Shown here in pieces: positions 8,955 through 17,740 of a DNA stretch of 64,000 bases. Position numbers and translations under genes: made by a program. The stretch lies in contig NZ_JAQSDN010000048.1 of assembly GCF_029945925.1 (NCBI RefSeq), forward strand, positions 62,001-126,000, read 5' to 3'. The notes under the pieces were generated by a model, which was given only the letters and a program-made list of their open reading frames with translations, did not search any database and was not told the origin of the DNA. How positions within the stretch are numbered: the first letter of the stretch is position 1; each line of letters starts with the position of its first letter. This stretch comes from Polaromonas sp. Lineage in GTDB: Bacteria; Pseudomonadota; Gammaproteobacteria; Burkholderiales; Burkholderiaceae_C.

Positions 8955-11575
8955 AAGCTCAGCAGGCCCAGCGCCTTGAGCGCCAGGAACAGGGCCGCAC
9001 CGATCAGCAGATTCTTGAAACCCACGTAGCTCATCATGTCCATCACGTTGGCCGTGCGGTAGTTGTCGCGCCACCAGACTCCATCTTTCACATAGCGACG
9101 GCCAGACAGCCGGATCAGCACTTCGTACACGCTCCAGCCAAACCACCAGCCGATGATGGCCCCCGAGGACAGGCCGCCCATCGCGGTCATCACCCAGGCC
9201 ACGGTGGCGGCCACCGCCAGCGAGAAGCCTGCTACCTGGAGGGCGCGCTGGCTGCGCCAGCCTTCCGTGCTCCAGGGCCAGAGGTGGTCACGCACCTCCA
9301 GCATGATCCACTTCAGGCGCGACTCGCCCACCTTGTGGAACGGTGCCACAGGATCGGTAGGCATGCGGGGATCGGGGCCATTGGCCGCTTTGGCGCTGAT
9401 CTGCTCGGTGTAGCTGGGGGCCGGGTAGATCGGTATGAAATAGCCGTTGACACCAATGGGGGTGATCTCCAGTCCGTCTTTTTCGCGGCGCTTGCGTTCC
9501 TTCGCCAGGGGTGGACAGCCCTTGGTGTCTGTGGAAAGGATCATGCAATCGAGGCAGTGCAGGCATTCACGGTGATCGATGCGGCCGTCGGCATCGATGG
9601 CCTGGGCACCACAGCCCACGGCACAGGCCTTGCAGCTATTGCAGTCCTGCTTGCGCTTGAGGCCAAACCAGCGGAAGGTGCTGGGCATGGCCAGGGAGGC
9701 ACCCAGCGGGCAGATGTATTTGCAGTATGGCCGCTCGATGAAGATCGACACGCCCAGGATCGCAGCCACGAACAGGCCGTAGGGCCAGGCGCGGTTACTG
9801 ATGCCCACCAGGAAAGTGGTTTTGAACGGCTCCACCTCGGCCAGCTTCTCGGCCAGCCCCATGGAGAACATGGACACCACCAGCAGGCCGAAGAAGATGG
9901 CGTACTTGAGCCACTTGAGTCGATCGTGCCATTTTTGCGGCAGCTTGGTCTGGAAACGCCTCAGGCCAACGAAGCGCGCGATCTTGTAAATGGATTCCTG
10001 AAGTGATCCAAACGGACACATCCAGCCGCAGAACAGGCCGCGCCCGAACAGGAACACGGTGACGATGATAAAGATCCAGAACAGGAAGATAAACGGATCG
10101 GTCAGAAACAGCGACCATTTCCACTGGAACAGAAGTGAATGGAACCAGGTCAGCACCTGCGTGATGGAGGGCTGTGCCATGAGTCCGAAGCCGACAACGA
10201 CCATGCTGACCGCCCAGAAGAAATACTTGAAGCCGTTCACGGGCCACTTGTTCTTGTGGGTGGACAGACGCGTGAGCTTCTCGCGGTAGGTATAGACCAC
10301 GGTCACGGCCACCAGCAGCAGCCCGAACAGGGCAATCGAAATCGCCTGTGACTTCCAGACGCGCACCCAGGGTGCATCGGGCTCGACGACCTTGGGTCGT
10401 CCACCTTCAAGCTGGCTGGCGGGCAGCCAGTATTTGGACTCGAATACGGCAAAGCTGCGGTGCCCGGTCGCGCGGTCGACGCGGTTGCCCAGGAAGGCCA
10501 GCTTCCAGGGGAAGGCGGCCGAGAAAGCCGGAGAGCGGATGACGAAGATGGCCGCCTCGTTGTAGCGCGGGGCACCGGCCGCCTCCAAGCCGTATAGGTT
10601 GTAGGAATCCAGGTCGCGGAAGGTGAACGAGTCGGCGCCTTGCTTGACCTGCACACGGTCATAGATGCCGCCACGCACAAAACCCGAACCCTTGAATGAC
10701 TCCGCGCCGGCCGTGCGGATCACGAAAAAGGCACTTTCTTGCGGCTGCAGGCGCGAGCGCAGGGTGTCATAGCCCCGCTCACCCAGCAGGCTGCGCCCCA
10801 AGTCAGGGTGGTTGAGGTCTCCAAACCACAGCTCAATGAAGGGCTCGGGCCCGCGCGGCAGGCCCACCTGTTCGGGTTTGACCAGCAGCCGCTGCACCAG
10901 GCCCATCCGGACCAATTGCGCCCAGTCGTAACGCTGCCCATTGGATACGAAACGTGCCGGGTCGCGCACGGTGGGTTCAATGATGCCGGTCTGCCGCGCC
11001 ACGGCGGCGCCCGACATCATCATCACCTGGTTCTGGGCAATCACGGTGACGGTGGCGCCGGAAATGGCATCCAGGCCAATCACATTTTCTTCGGGCCGGG
11101 AAGGGCCAACCTCGATCGTGTCTTTGACCGACTTGCCCAAGTACTGGTTGTTGAAATTTATCAACGCGGATTCGGGAATGCCCAGCAGCAGGATCGGCTC
11201 GGAGTGCTTGAGCACCTGGACGCCGACGAAACGTCCCTGCAGGTCCATACCGATCAGCGTCACCACCGGCTTGCCCGAATAGGCGGGCGTGTCGGTGATA
11301 TCGGTTGAGAGCATCACGTAGCCCAGCAGTTTTTTCTGGGCGGCATCGTTATCATAGGCCTCCACATAGGGTGGCTGGCCCTTGCGTTCTGAGAAATGCC
11401 TGGCCCCCGGAAACACCTCCGCGCAAGGCAGCAATGCGCACATGTCCTTGGCGGTGGCCAGTTCCGCCGGCAACTCCGCCTCATAGGCACCCGCCTGGAC
11501 GCGGGGCGCAAACAGCGACAGCGCCAGAAAAAAAGCGACCCCAAGGATCGCAAGCCGTTGGCCTAACAAGGTCAT
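8951..11575 (-). CDS. nosR: NosR, flavoprotein/iron-sulfur electron donor for NosZ
   Basis: Polytopic membrane protein required for nos expression and for electron transfer to NosZ. The 874 aa protein has an N-terminal signal/anchor, then a periplasmic FMN-binding domain whose SGATVT motif (about 172-177) is the likely flavinylation site for the ApbE-type transferase encoded on the other arm. Several TM helices follow, with CGWMCPFGS and CKYICPLGA loops. The C-terminal 2x[4Fe-4S]-type region contains CNSCKACAVGC and CLHCLDC. The ATG at 11575 is preferred over the adjacent GTG (11578) because AGGA is 7 nt upstream. It begins 61 bp after nosZ, beyond a hairpin. Confidence 0.95.
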   Translation of the reverse strand: MTLLGQRLAILGVAFFLALSLFAPRVQAGAYEAELPAELATAKDMCALLPCAEVFPGARHFSERKGQPPYVEAYDNDAAQKKLLGYVMLSTDITDTPAYSGKPVVTLIGMDLQGRFVGVQVLKHSEPILLLGIPESALINFNNQYLGKSVKDTIEVGPSRPEENVIGLDAISGATVTVIAQNQVMMMSGAAVARQTGIIEPTVRDPARFVSNGQRYDWAQLVRMGLVQRLLVKPEQVGLPRGPEPFIELWFGDLNHPDLGRSLLGERGYDTLRSRLQPQESAFFVIRTAGAESFKGSGFVRGGIYDRVQVKQGADSFTFRDLDSYNLYGLEAAGAPRYNEAAIFVIRSPAFSAAFPWKLAFLGNRVDRATGHRSFAVFESKYWLPASQLEGGRPKVVEPDAPWVRVWKSQAISIALFGLLLVAVTVVYTYREKLTRLSTHKNKWPVNGFKYFFWAVSMVVVGFGLMAQPSITQVLTWFHSLLFQWKWSLFLTDPFIFLFWIFIIVTVFLFGRGLFCGWMCPFGSLQESIYKIARFVGLRRFQTKLPQKWHDRLKWLKYAIFFGLLVVSMFSMGLAEKLAEVEPFKTTFLVGISNRAWPYGLFVAAILGVSIFIERPYCKYICPLGASLAMPSTFRWFGLKRKQDCNSCKACAVGCGAQAIDADGRIDHRECLHCLDCMILSTDTKGCPPLAKERKRREKDGLEITPIGVNGYFIPIYPAPSYTEQISAKAANGPDPRMPTDPVAPFHKVGESRLKWIMLEVRDHLWPWSTEGWRSQRALQVAGFSLAVAATVAWVMTAMGGLSSGAIIGWWFGWSVYEVLIRLSGRRYVKDGVWWRDNYRTANVMDMMSYVGFKNLLIGAALFLALKALGLLSL

Positions 11576-11591
11576 CACGCTTTCCTATCAA

Positions 11592-11623
11592 GGGAGGCCC
11601 TGCGCGCGTGCGCCGAGCCTCCC
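11592..11623 (-). other. intercistronic hairpin between nosZ and nosR
   Basis: A 7-bp perfect stem (GGGAGGC / GCCTCCC) encloses a GC-rich 18-nt loop that can pair further (GCGCGC). There is no T run, so it is not a standard terminator. A partial terminator or a 3'-end stabiliser of the abundant nosZ message is plausible. Confidence 0.5.
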
Positions 11624-11636
11624 GGTAAACCGGCTA

Positions 11637-13559
11637 TCAGGCTTCCACGATCATGCGGGTACGCATTTCAAGGTGGAGCGCGTGGCAGAAATGGGTGCAA
11701 TAGCACCAGAACACGCCCGGCTGGTCGGCAATGAAGGTCACAGACTTCGTCTCCAGCGGATTGACGATGAAGTTGACGTTGTAGTTCGGAATGGCGAACC
11801 CGTGCGTCAGATCTTCGATCTTGTCGAGGTTGGTCAGGATCAGCGTGACCTCATCACCCTTCCTGAGCTTGAACTCGCGCAGGCTGAAGGCTGGTGCTTG
11901 CGAGGTGATTTTCACCGTGACCTTCTTGCCATTGCGGAACACGCCGGAGTCCTTGGCATCCTTCACCGCCAGCGGGAAGTCGTCCAGGCTGTACACCTGC
12001 TTGGGCTTGACCAGATCGCGCTTGAAGATGATGAAGTCATGTGGCTCGCCGCGCACCGGATGGTCGGCCAGCAGCACCATCTTGTCACCCGAAATGTCGA
12101 TGAGCTGTTCGTTCTCGGGGTGCAGCGGGCCCACGGGCAGAAAGCGGTCCTTGGAGAACTTGCAGCCCACCGCCAGGTACTTGCCGTCAGCGGCAATGGT
12201 TTCGGACTGCGAGGCATTGATGTGGCCGGGCTGGTAGTGCACGTCAAGGCGGTCGACCACATACTTGGCGGTCTTGTCGCCAGCGTGGAACTTGATAGCC
12301 GCCTCCACATTCCACTTGACCACCTGGCTGTCCAGGAATAGCGTGGTGTACGCATTGCCACGGCCGTCAAAGGCGGTGTGCAGCGGGCCCAGACCGATTT
12401 CCACCTCGGCAACGATGGCATTGTCGAGTTTTTCCAGCTTGCCGTCGAACCAGTCGAGCACCTTGGCCAGTTCGATCACGGTGGCGGTGGGCGAGAGTTT
12501 GCCCGCGCAGATGAAGTACTTCTGGTCGGGGCTGGCGTTTACGCCGTGCGGGTTCTTGGGCACGCTGACGTAGGCGGTCAGAGCGGTCTTGGGGTCCTTG
12601 TTGCCTTCATGCGTGCCGTCCACAACGGGTACCTTGGAGGAGCCAATGGTCTTGAATTTGCCGGCCTTGACAGCTTCTTCGATACGGGCGATGTTGAAGA
12701 ACAGGCAGGCGTCGCGCTCGGCCGACATCATGTCTTCGTACTTCACACCCATTTCGACGTTGTACTGGTTGGTGGCTGCCAGCTTGCCGTCAAACGAGGT
12801 GGCTGTCAGGTCGCAGTTGCCATCGATCAGTACCTGCCAGCGCACTTCCATCGTTTCAGCATCCACACAGGTGAACAGCGAACGGTATTTGCTGCCATCT
12901 TCTATGCCAGCATTGTTGGGCAGGGGAACGGCGAACTCGGCGCCGCAGAACACACGCGTGGTGTAGTTGATGGCCGGATCGACCGGGTCGCGCTTGTCCG
13001 GAAAAATTCCGTGGAAACCCTGCACGTTGGGCAACTGGGTGATCTTGTCGCAGATGAAGTAGTCGAGGCGAATGCGAGCGAGGCGGCTGTTGATCTTGTC
13101 GTTGATCCAGGCGTAGCGGCCGTCATAGTTGCCGTCCTTGTAGGAGGCGTGCGTGTGGTGCGTGTCGGCCACCGTGTAGCGCAAAGAGCCGTCGGGCTTG
13201 GTGCCCATGACGGCCTTGGATTCGTTCGTGACGCCCCAGCCCACCAGCGCGTCCGGCACAAAGCAGGGAATGCGGTGAATCTCACGGCCCGACGGCATTC
13301 CCAGAACGCGCATGTCGCCGGTATGGCCGCCGCTCCACAGGCCGTAGTATGTGTCGAGTTCACCGGGTTTCAGATGCACCCCGTTGCTGCTGCCATGTCC
13401 TGCGGCACTTGCCGGACTCGCTGCGGCTGCCGGGCCCGCGGGCTTGTCGGTGCATGCGGCAACGCCAACCGTCAGGCCGGCGAGTGCAGCGGTGTTGATG
13501 AACTTGCGGCGCCCGATCACGCTGAGTTGTTCGGACGGTGTATCTGTTTTCTGGCGCAT
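11637..13559 (-). CDS. nosZ: nitrous oxide reductase NosZ (clade I, Tat-exported)
   Basis: Periplasmic multicopper enzyme that reduces N2O to N2, the last step of denitrification. The 640 aa precursor has a twin-arginine signal (GRRKFINTAALAG, 16-28), which marks the clade I type. The CuZ region begins with DTHHTHAS. The C-terminal cupredoxin domain has the CuA motif CTHFCHALHLEM, with C621, C625, H629 and M632 as ligands. Directly after the Tat hydrophobic stretch is VAAC (C36), which fits a lipobox (see findings). It is the first gene of the leftward operon, 100 bp from a perfect FNR/DNR box. Confidence 0.97.
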   Translation of the reverse strand: MRQKTDTPSEQLSVIGRRKFINTAALAGLTVGVAACTDKPAGPAAAASPASAAGHGSSNGVHLKPGELDTYYGLWSGGHTGDMRVLGMPSGREIHRIPCFVPDALVGWGVTNESKAVMGTKPDGSLRYTVADTHHTHASYKDGNYDGRYAWINDKINSRLARIRLDYFICDKITQLPNVQGFHGIFPDKRDPVDPAINYTTRVFCGAEFAVPLPNNAGIEDGSKYRSLFTCVDAETMEVRWQVLIDGNCDLTATSFDGKLAATNQYNVEMGVKYEDMMSAERDACLFFNIARIEEAVKAGKFKTIGSSKVPVVDGTHEGNKDPKTALTAYVSVPKNPHGVNASPDQKYFICAGKLSPTATVIELAKVLDWFDGKLEKLDNAIVAEVEIGLGPLHTAFDGRGNAYTTLFLDSQVVKWNVEAAIKFHAGDKTAKYVVDRLDVHYQPGHINASQSETIAADGKYLAVGCKFSKDRFLPVGPLHPENEQLIDISGDKMVLLADHPVRGEPHDFIIFKRDLVKPKQVYSLDDFPLAVKDAKDSGVFRNGKKVTVKITSQAPAFSLREFKLRKGDEVTLILTNLDKIEDLTHGFAIPNYNVNFIVNPLETKSVTFIADQPGVFWCYCTHFCHALHLEMRTRMIVEA

Positions 13560-13658
13560 GAGAAATTCCTAATGGAGGTAGAGGCAGGGCCTTGATTGCC
13601 CACGATGCACTTACGTTGATAACAGCCTATATGGTTCATCGAACAGGTCTGATCGGCA

Positions 13659-13672
13659 TTGATGTAAATCAA
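13659..13672. promoter_or_regulatory. FNR/DNR-type box shared by both nos arms
   Basis: TTGATGTAAATCAA is a perfect match to the FNR/DNR palindrome TTGAT-N4-ATCAA. Its edges are 100 bp from the nosZ start codon and 104 bp from the cytochrome start codon. On the rightward side a TATAAA at 13698-13703 is spaced about right for class II activation; on the leftward side the -10 candidates near 13626-13633 are weaker. It is the likely control point for anaerobic and/or NO-responsive expression of both operons. Confidence 0.88.
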
Positions 13673-13775
13673 AGGGGTATATGTAATACACTTTTTTTAT
13701 AAATGAGCCGCAGGTAACACGTATTTCGTCGATCAGGCGCATAAAATAAACCGCATCTTCCAACGGAGTTCCTTC

Positions 13776-14180
13776 ATGCACACACCAATGAATGCATTTG
13801 CAATCGCAGCGCTCGTTTTTTCTCTCACCGCTTGCGGCGACAAGACCCAGGTCGATACGGCAGCATCGCCAAACACTCCAGCTCCGGTCGCTGCGCCTGC
13901 AACACCAGCAGCACCGGTTGCAGAAAACACATTGGGCAAGTCGGTGTACGGCAAGACCTGCGCGCTCTGCCATGCAGCCGGCGTGGCCGGCGCGCCCAAA
14001 CCGGGCGACAAGGCCGACTGGGGCCCGCGCATTGCCCAGGGTATGGATGTCCTGCACAAGCATGCCATTGAGGGCTTCACCGGCGCGAAGGGGCTGATGC
14101 CCGCACGTGGTGGCGCCACCGCGCTGTCCGACGACGACGTCAAGGCCGCGGTGGCCTTCATGGTCGATCAGTCGCGCTGA
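13776..14180 (+). CDS. small c-type cytochrome lipoprotein
   Basis: A 134 aa protein: a lipoprotein signal ending LTAC (C20), an Ala/Pro-rich spacer (about 28-50), then a single class I cytochrome c domain with CALCH (C62, C65, H66) and a GLMPARGG stretch supplying the axial Met (M108). This is a cytochrome c5-like layout. It is membrane-tethered in the periplasm. Its place next to nosX and opposite nosZ suggests it carries electrons to NosZ, or from the quinol pool, during N2O respiration; that role is inferred from context. It is the first gene of the rightward nos arm. Confidence 0.88.
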   Translation: MHTPMNAFAIAALVFSLTACGDKTQVDTAASPNTPAPVAAPATPAAPVAENTLGKSVYGKTCALCHAAGVAGAPKPGDKADWGPRIAQGMDVLHKHAIEGFTGAKGLMPARGGATALSDDDVKAAVAFMVDQSR

Positions 14181-14199
14181 TCTGCCCGGAAGCGATCCC

Positions 14200-15225
14200 G
14201 TGCGTTCTCCCGGTCCTGACGCGTTGCACCTTGGCCGCCGCAGCGTTGCATTTGGTTTGCCGCTGGCCGCCTTCGGTCTCTTTATTGCGCCGGTGCATGC
14301 CGTACCCGGTGTTCACCGCTTCTCGCAGGTGCTGATGGGCACACAGATGGACCTGACGCTGCAGGGCGCCGACCGCGCAGCCGTTGCGGCGGCAGCGCAG
14401 GCGGCGTTCGCGGAGATGACGCGGCTGGCCGACATGATGAGCCGTTACCGCAGCACCAGCGCCCTCACTGCCATCAACCTGATGGCCGGCCTGCAGCCGG
14501 TGTCCGTACCGCCAGAGCTGCTTCAGGTGTTGTTGATGGCGCGCCGCGCTGCTCACGCCAGTGGCGGCGATTTCGATCCCACGGTGGGCTCACTGCGCGA
14601 CTGGAACTTCGACCCCGCCAATGTTTCCATTCCGTCTGCACAGCGCGTTTCGCAGCAGTTGAGTCTTGTCGGCCACAAGGATCTGCTGATCGATGAGCGC
14701 GCCGGAACCGCCTATCTCTCCAGGCGTGGCATGCGCCTGGATCTGGGAGGCATCGCCAAGCTTCCCATTCTGCAGGCGGGCATGCAGCAGCTGCATCGCC
14801 AAGGCGTGGCCGACGCAATGATCAATGGCGGCGGGGATGTGCTGGTGGCAGGCCAATTGAACGGCCAGCCGTGGCGGGTGGGCCTGCGTGATCCAAGGCA
14901 GCCCGAACGATTGATTGGCGCAGTTCCGCTGAACCATGGCTTTGTTGCGGCATCGGGCGACTACGAGCGCTTCGTGATCCATCAGGGCAGGCGCCTGCAC
15001 CATATCCTCGATCCAAAGACCGGGTACCCGACACGGGGCCCTCGCGGTGTTGTCCTGATCGCGGACGATCTGAACGCGATCAACGGCCTGGGTGCAGCCA
15101 TCATGGTGGCAGGTGCTGCTGCGGGACGCGCGCGGGTAACGAAGGCTCCGAACCTGGATGCGCTGATCGTCGATGCGGACGGCAGCGTCTGGTGTTCACG
15201 CGGAATGGCAACACGCCTAGCCTGA
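14200..15225 (+). CDS. nosX: ApbE-family FMN transferase (NosX-like)
   Basis: FAD:protein FMN transferase, expected to attach FMN covalently to a Thr of NosR in the periplasm. The 341 aa protein from GTG at 14200 has family motifs DLGGIAK, INGGGDVLV and HHILDPKTGYPT. The N-terminal region (LGRRSVAFGLPLAAFGLF) looks like a signal peptide with twin arginines, as reported for NosX proteins. The GTG is chosen because it lies 19 bp after the cytochrome stop, has GGAAG upstream and gives the family length; the reading frame stays open further upstream inside the cytochrome gene. The nosX name rests on context. Confidence 0.88.
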   Translation: MRSPGPDALHLGRRSVAFGLPLAAFGLFIAPVHAVPGVHRFSQVLMGTQMDLTLQGADRAAVAAAAQAAFAEMTRLADMMSRYRSTSALTAINLMAGLQPVSVPPELLQVLLMARRAAHASGGDFDPTVGSLRDWNFDPANVSIPSAQRVSQQLSLVGHKDLLIDERAGTAYLSRRGMRLDLGGIAKLPILQAGMQQLHRQGVADAMINGGGDVLVAGQLNGQPWRVGLRDPRQPERLIGAVPLNHGFVAASGDYERFVIHQGRRLHHILDPKTGYPTRGPRGVVLIADDLNAINGLGAAIMVAGAAAGRARVTKAPNLDALIVDADGSVWCSRGMATRLA

Positions 15226-15844
15226 GGTCGGCAGCTTTGCGCTGCAAAATCAGGCGTCCGAATCTGTTGGGAATACGGACCTCCCTGAGGCGTATCCGTT
15301 GGCTATGCAATTCATTTCTGAAATTCGCACGCGTATTTTTCACGCGGCCATCTTCAGGGGCTGGCTCTGCGCCGACCGATCACGCATGCGTACGACCAAC
15401 GCATTGAGAGTGGCGCGGATGAACTTCCACTCGAATAGCGGAAAGTCCAATGTTGTGGGTAACGCGCATGCGAGCCCTGATCTCAATCGCGAGCTCCGGT
15501 GGGAAAAACCCGAGGGCGTACCGGGCGAACTCTCTCCTCGAGGCCCGCCAATCGCTCCTTGAAGAAGCGCCGGCGCCACTGGCTGACACCTCGCGTCGGG
15601 TGTCCAGCCGCGCGACGATCTCGTCGATGTCTCTACAGTTGGCGGCCAGCAAGACTTGGGCCTTTCGCCTGGTCTGGGTCTGGTCTTTTTTTTTTGGGGG
15701 GGGGGGGAACGCTGTTCCGCTTTGCAGAACTCCGAGTGTCGCGCAGGTGTCCATCCGGGCCTTGCCGACGCATGTCTTTGGGGCAAACCCCGGGGTTGAC
15801 GCTGGACAGATAGCCCAAAATGGGTTTCCTCTTTTGGAGAAGCC
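15226..15844. other. 619-bp region without a recognisable gene
   Basis: It lies between nosX and a Bug-protein gene. A minus-strand open frame (roughly 15380-15690) reads a plausible-looking peptide (IDEIVARLDTRRE, FARYALGFFPPELAIEIRARM) but has no start, no recognised family and ends at a homopolymer tract, so a decayed gene is possible. The left part looks slightly more AT-rich than its surroundings. No tRNA-like or IS-end structure was seen. Confidence 0.4.
15686..15707 (+). repeat. homopolymer tract T10 then G12
   Basis: Ten T followed directly by twelve G, about 137 bp upstream of the Bug-protein start codon. Such runs are unstable and could vary in length, or they could mark a sequencing or assembly artefact. 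No gene clearly reads through it. Confidence 0.75.
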
Positions 15845-16843
15845 ATGTCTGAATTCAAGTTCCCCCGCGTTGTATCTCGCCGCCGTTTCAACCTGGCCAT
15901 CACGGCCGGGGCTGCCGCCGTCTGTGCGCCGCTGCTGGCCCAAAGCGCCTGGCCGAACAAGCCGATCCGCATCATCGTGCCCTACACGCCGGGTGGCTTC
16001 ACCGACCAGATGGCGCGCATTGTTCAGGTGGGCCTGCAAAACCGGCTGCAGCAAACCGTGACCATCGACAACAAGCCGGGCGCCAACAGCATCATTGGCG
16101 TGGACCTGCTGGCCAAGGCGCCGGCCGACGGCAGCACCTTTGCCGTGGTGATTGCCGCCTATGCCGCCAACACCACGCTCTACCCCAAGCTGCCCTACGA
16201 CCCGCGCAAGGATCTGACCGGTGTGTCCCTGATGGGGGTGTCGCCGCTGCTGGCCGCCGTCAACAACGACGCCCCCTTCAAGACGGCGAAAGAGTTGATC
16301 GACTACGCGCGTGCCCACCCCGGCAAGGTCAGCTTCGGTTCTTCCGGCAACGGCTCGGCCGCCCACCTGACCAGCGAGCTGCTCAAGGCCATCACCAAGA
16401 CCTACATGGTGCACATTCCCTACCGCGGCGCGGTGCCGGCCCTGACGGATTTGATAGGCGGGCAGATCCAGCTGTTTTTTGACGCACCAACCGGGCTGAT
16501 CAACCAGGGCAAGGCGGGCCGGGTGCGGCTGATCGGCGTGGCGAGCGACCGCCGCCTTCCGGCGGTGCCGGACGTTCCGACCTTCATCGAGCAGGGTTTT
16601 GCCGGCTTCACCGGCAGCACCTGGGCCGGCATGCTGGCACCGGCGGCCACCCCGAAGGACATCGTCCGGCGCATGTCGGACGAAGTCGGGCGCATCATCC
16701 GCAGCGATGAAACGCGTGCGCGGCTCGATGCCATGGGAACCTTCGGTGCAGGTGGAACGCCGGAGGAATTCGACGCATTTATTGCGCTGGAAACGACCAA
16801 ATGGGCGAAGGTGATCCGGGAGGCCGGCGTCAAGGCCGATTGA
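15845..16843 (+). CDS. Bug/TctC-family extracytoplasmic solute-binding protein
   Basis: A 332 aa periplasmic binding protein of the tripartite tricarboxylate transporter type. Such proteins are greatly expanded in Burkholderiales and bind small carboxylates, among others. The N-terminus has an SRRRFN-type twin-arginine signal, then the typical start of the mature protein (WPNKPIRIIVPYTPGG), KPGANSIIGVDLLAKAPADG and a VPTFIEQG region near the C-terminus. No TctA/TctB membrane partner is adjacent, as is usual for orphan Bug proteins. GGAGAAGCC precedes the ATG. The ligand cannot be told from sequence. Confidence 0.92.
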   Translation: MSEFKFPRVVSRRRFNLAITAGAAAVCAPLLAQSAWPNKPIRIIVPYTPGGFTDQMARIVQVGLQNRLQQTVTIDNKPGANSIIGVDLLAKAPADGSTFAVVIAAYAANTTLYPKLPYDPRKDLTGVSLMGVSPLLAAVNNDAPFKTAKELIDYARAHPGKVSFGSSGNGSAAHLTSELLKAITKTYMVHIPYRGAVPALTDLIGGQIQLFFDAPTGLINQGKAGRVRLIGVASDRRLPAVPDVPTFIEQGFAGFTGSTWAGMLAPAATPKDIVRRMSDEVGRIIRSDETRARLDAMGTFGAGGTPEEFDAFIALETTKWAKVIREAGVKAD

Positions 16844-16860
16844 GGCACACCTGCCGAAGC

Positions 16861-16945
16861 AGGGCAGGCAGGAAAAAAGACGGAAAAGAGAAGAAGCGGC
16901 GAGGAAGGGCGAGGGGGGGGGCGAGGAGGGGCGAGAAGAGGGCCG
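16861..16945 (+). repeat. purine-rich, G-tract-rich segment
   Basis: About 85 bp almost wholly purine, including G runs of 3, 9, 4 and 3 separated by short loops, followed by a GGCCGCGGACGGCC inverted sequence. It lies between the convergent Bug gene and the NlpC/P60 gene. It can form a G-quadruplex or triplex and may act in termination of the leftward transcript. Confidence 0.6.
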
Positions 16946-16956
16946 CGGACGGCCGC

Positions 16957-17505
16957 TTATTCGCCGGACGCGTTGGCTTGGGCGGTGCCCTGGACGCGGC
17001 GCGCACCGTCGAAGCGGTGGGCCCAGTAAGCGACGCTCAGGCTTTCAACCCGCACCTGGGCACCGGGCTTGGGCGCATGGATGAATTTGCCCTCGCCGAC
17101 ATAAATGCCGACATGGCTGAACGCCCGCTTCATGGTGTTGAAAAACACCAGGTCGCCGGGCTGCAACTCTTTTTTGTCGATGTTCTGTGTGGCGGCAGCC
17201 TGCTGTTCGGCGCGCCGCGGCAAGACCAGTCCCACGCTCTGCTCGTAGATGGCTTTCACAAAACCGCTGCAATCCACCCCGGTCTCGGCCGTGTTGCCGC
17301 CACGCCGGTAAGGCACGCCCAGGAAGCCCATGGCGTTGACCACCAGCTCGGAGGCCTTGTGGCCGACCGACTGCCGCACCTGGTCAATTTTGTTGAGCAG
17401 GCCCTTGTCGGCGAGGAATTTGTCCATGTCGTCACCGGAATGACCGGGTGCAGCGTGCACGGTGGCGGCCAGCAGAAGGCAGGTGAGGAGCAAGGGGGTA
17501 CGCAT
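16957..17505 (-). CDS. secreted NlpC/P60 peptidoglycan hydrolase
   Basis: A 182 aa protein with signal peptide (MRTPLLLTCLLLAATVHA) and a C-terminal NlpC/P60 cysteine peptidase domain. Catalytic Cys is C79 in VDCSGFV, His is H131 in SHVGIYVG, and the third polar residue is H143 in FIHAP. Enzymes of this family cut gamma-D-Glu to diamino acid bonds in cell-wall stem peptides in the periplasm. The gene stands alone, convergent with the Bug gene on its left and divergent from the sugar dehydrogenase on its right. Confidence 0.92.
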   Translation of the reverse strand: MRTPLLLTCLLLAATVHAAPGHSGDDMDKFLADKGLLNKIDQVRQSVGHKASELVVNAMGFLGVPYRRGGNTAETGVDCSGFVKAIYEQSVGLVLPRRAEQQAAATQNIDKKELQPGDLVFFNTMKRAFSHVGIYVGEGKFIHAPKPGAQVRVESLSVAYWAHRFDGARRVQGTAQANASGE

Positions 17506-17740
17506 GGGCGCTAGAGTACTTGAAGGACAAGTCCTACGTCAAGCTAAAGTTTTTTCTAGATTGCGTTGGTAAGCCATTGATTTGTAACGATTTACGTCAA
17601 AAAGTGCATTGTGAGGCTGAAAAACCGCCCCTTCCCCGGGGAACCCGCAGGCCTGTGCCGGGAAGGCGATAGTGGCATATTGCCAAGAGGCCCGGCTCTA
17701 TCCGCCGCGCGGATTTTTTGCCTGAATCAAGGAGAGAAAT

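Noticed and set aside
12378-13595. 405-codon open frame opposite nosZ
   Set aside because: Antisense shadow of nosZ in GC-rich DNA; composition is not protein-like and it crosses the nosZ start.
15380-15690. Calling the minus-strand frame after nosX a transposase remnant
   Set aside because: No DDE, DEDD or serine-recombinase motif and no terminal inverted repeats could be found, so I leave it unassigned.
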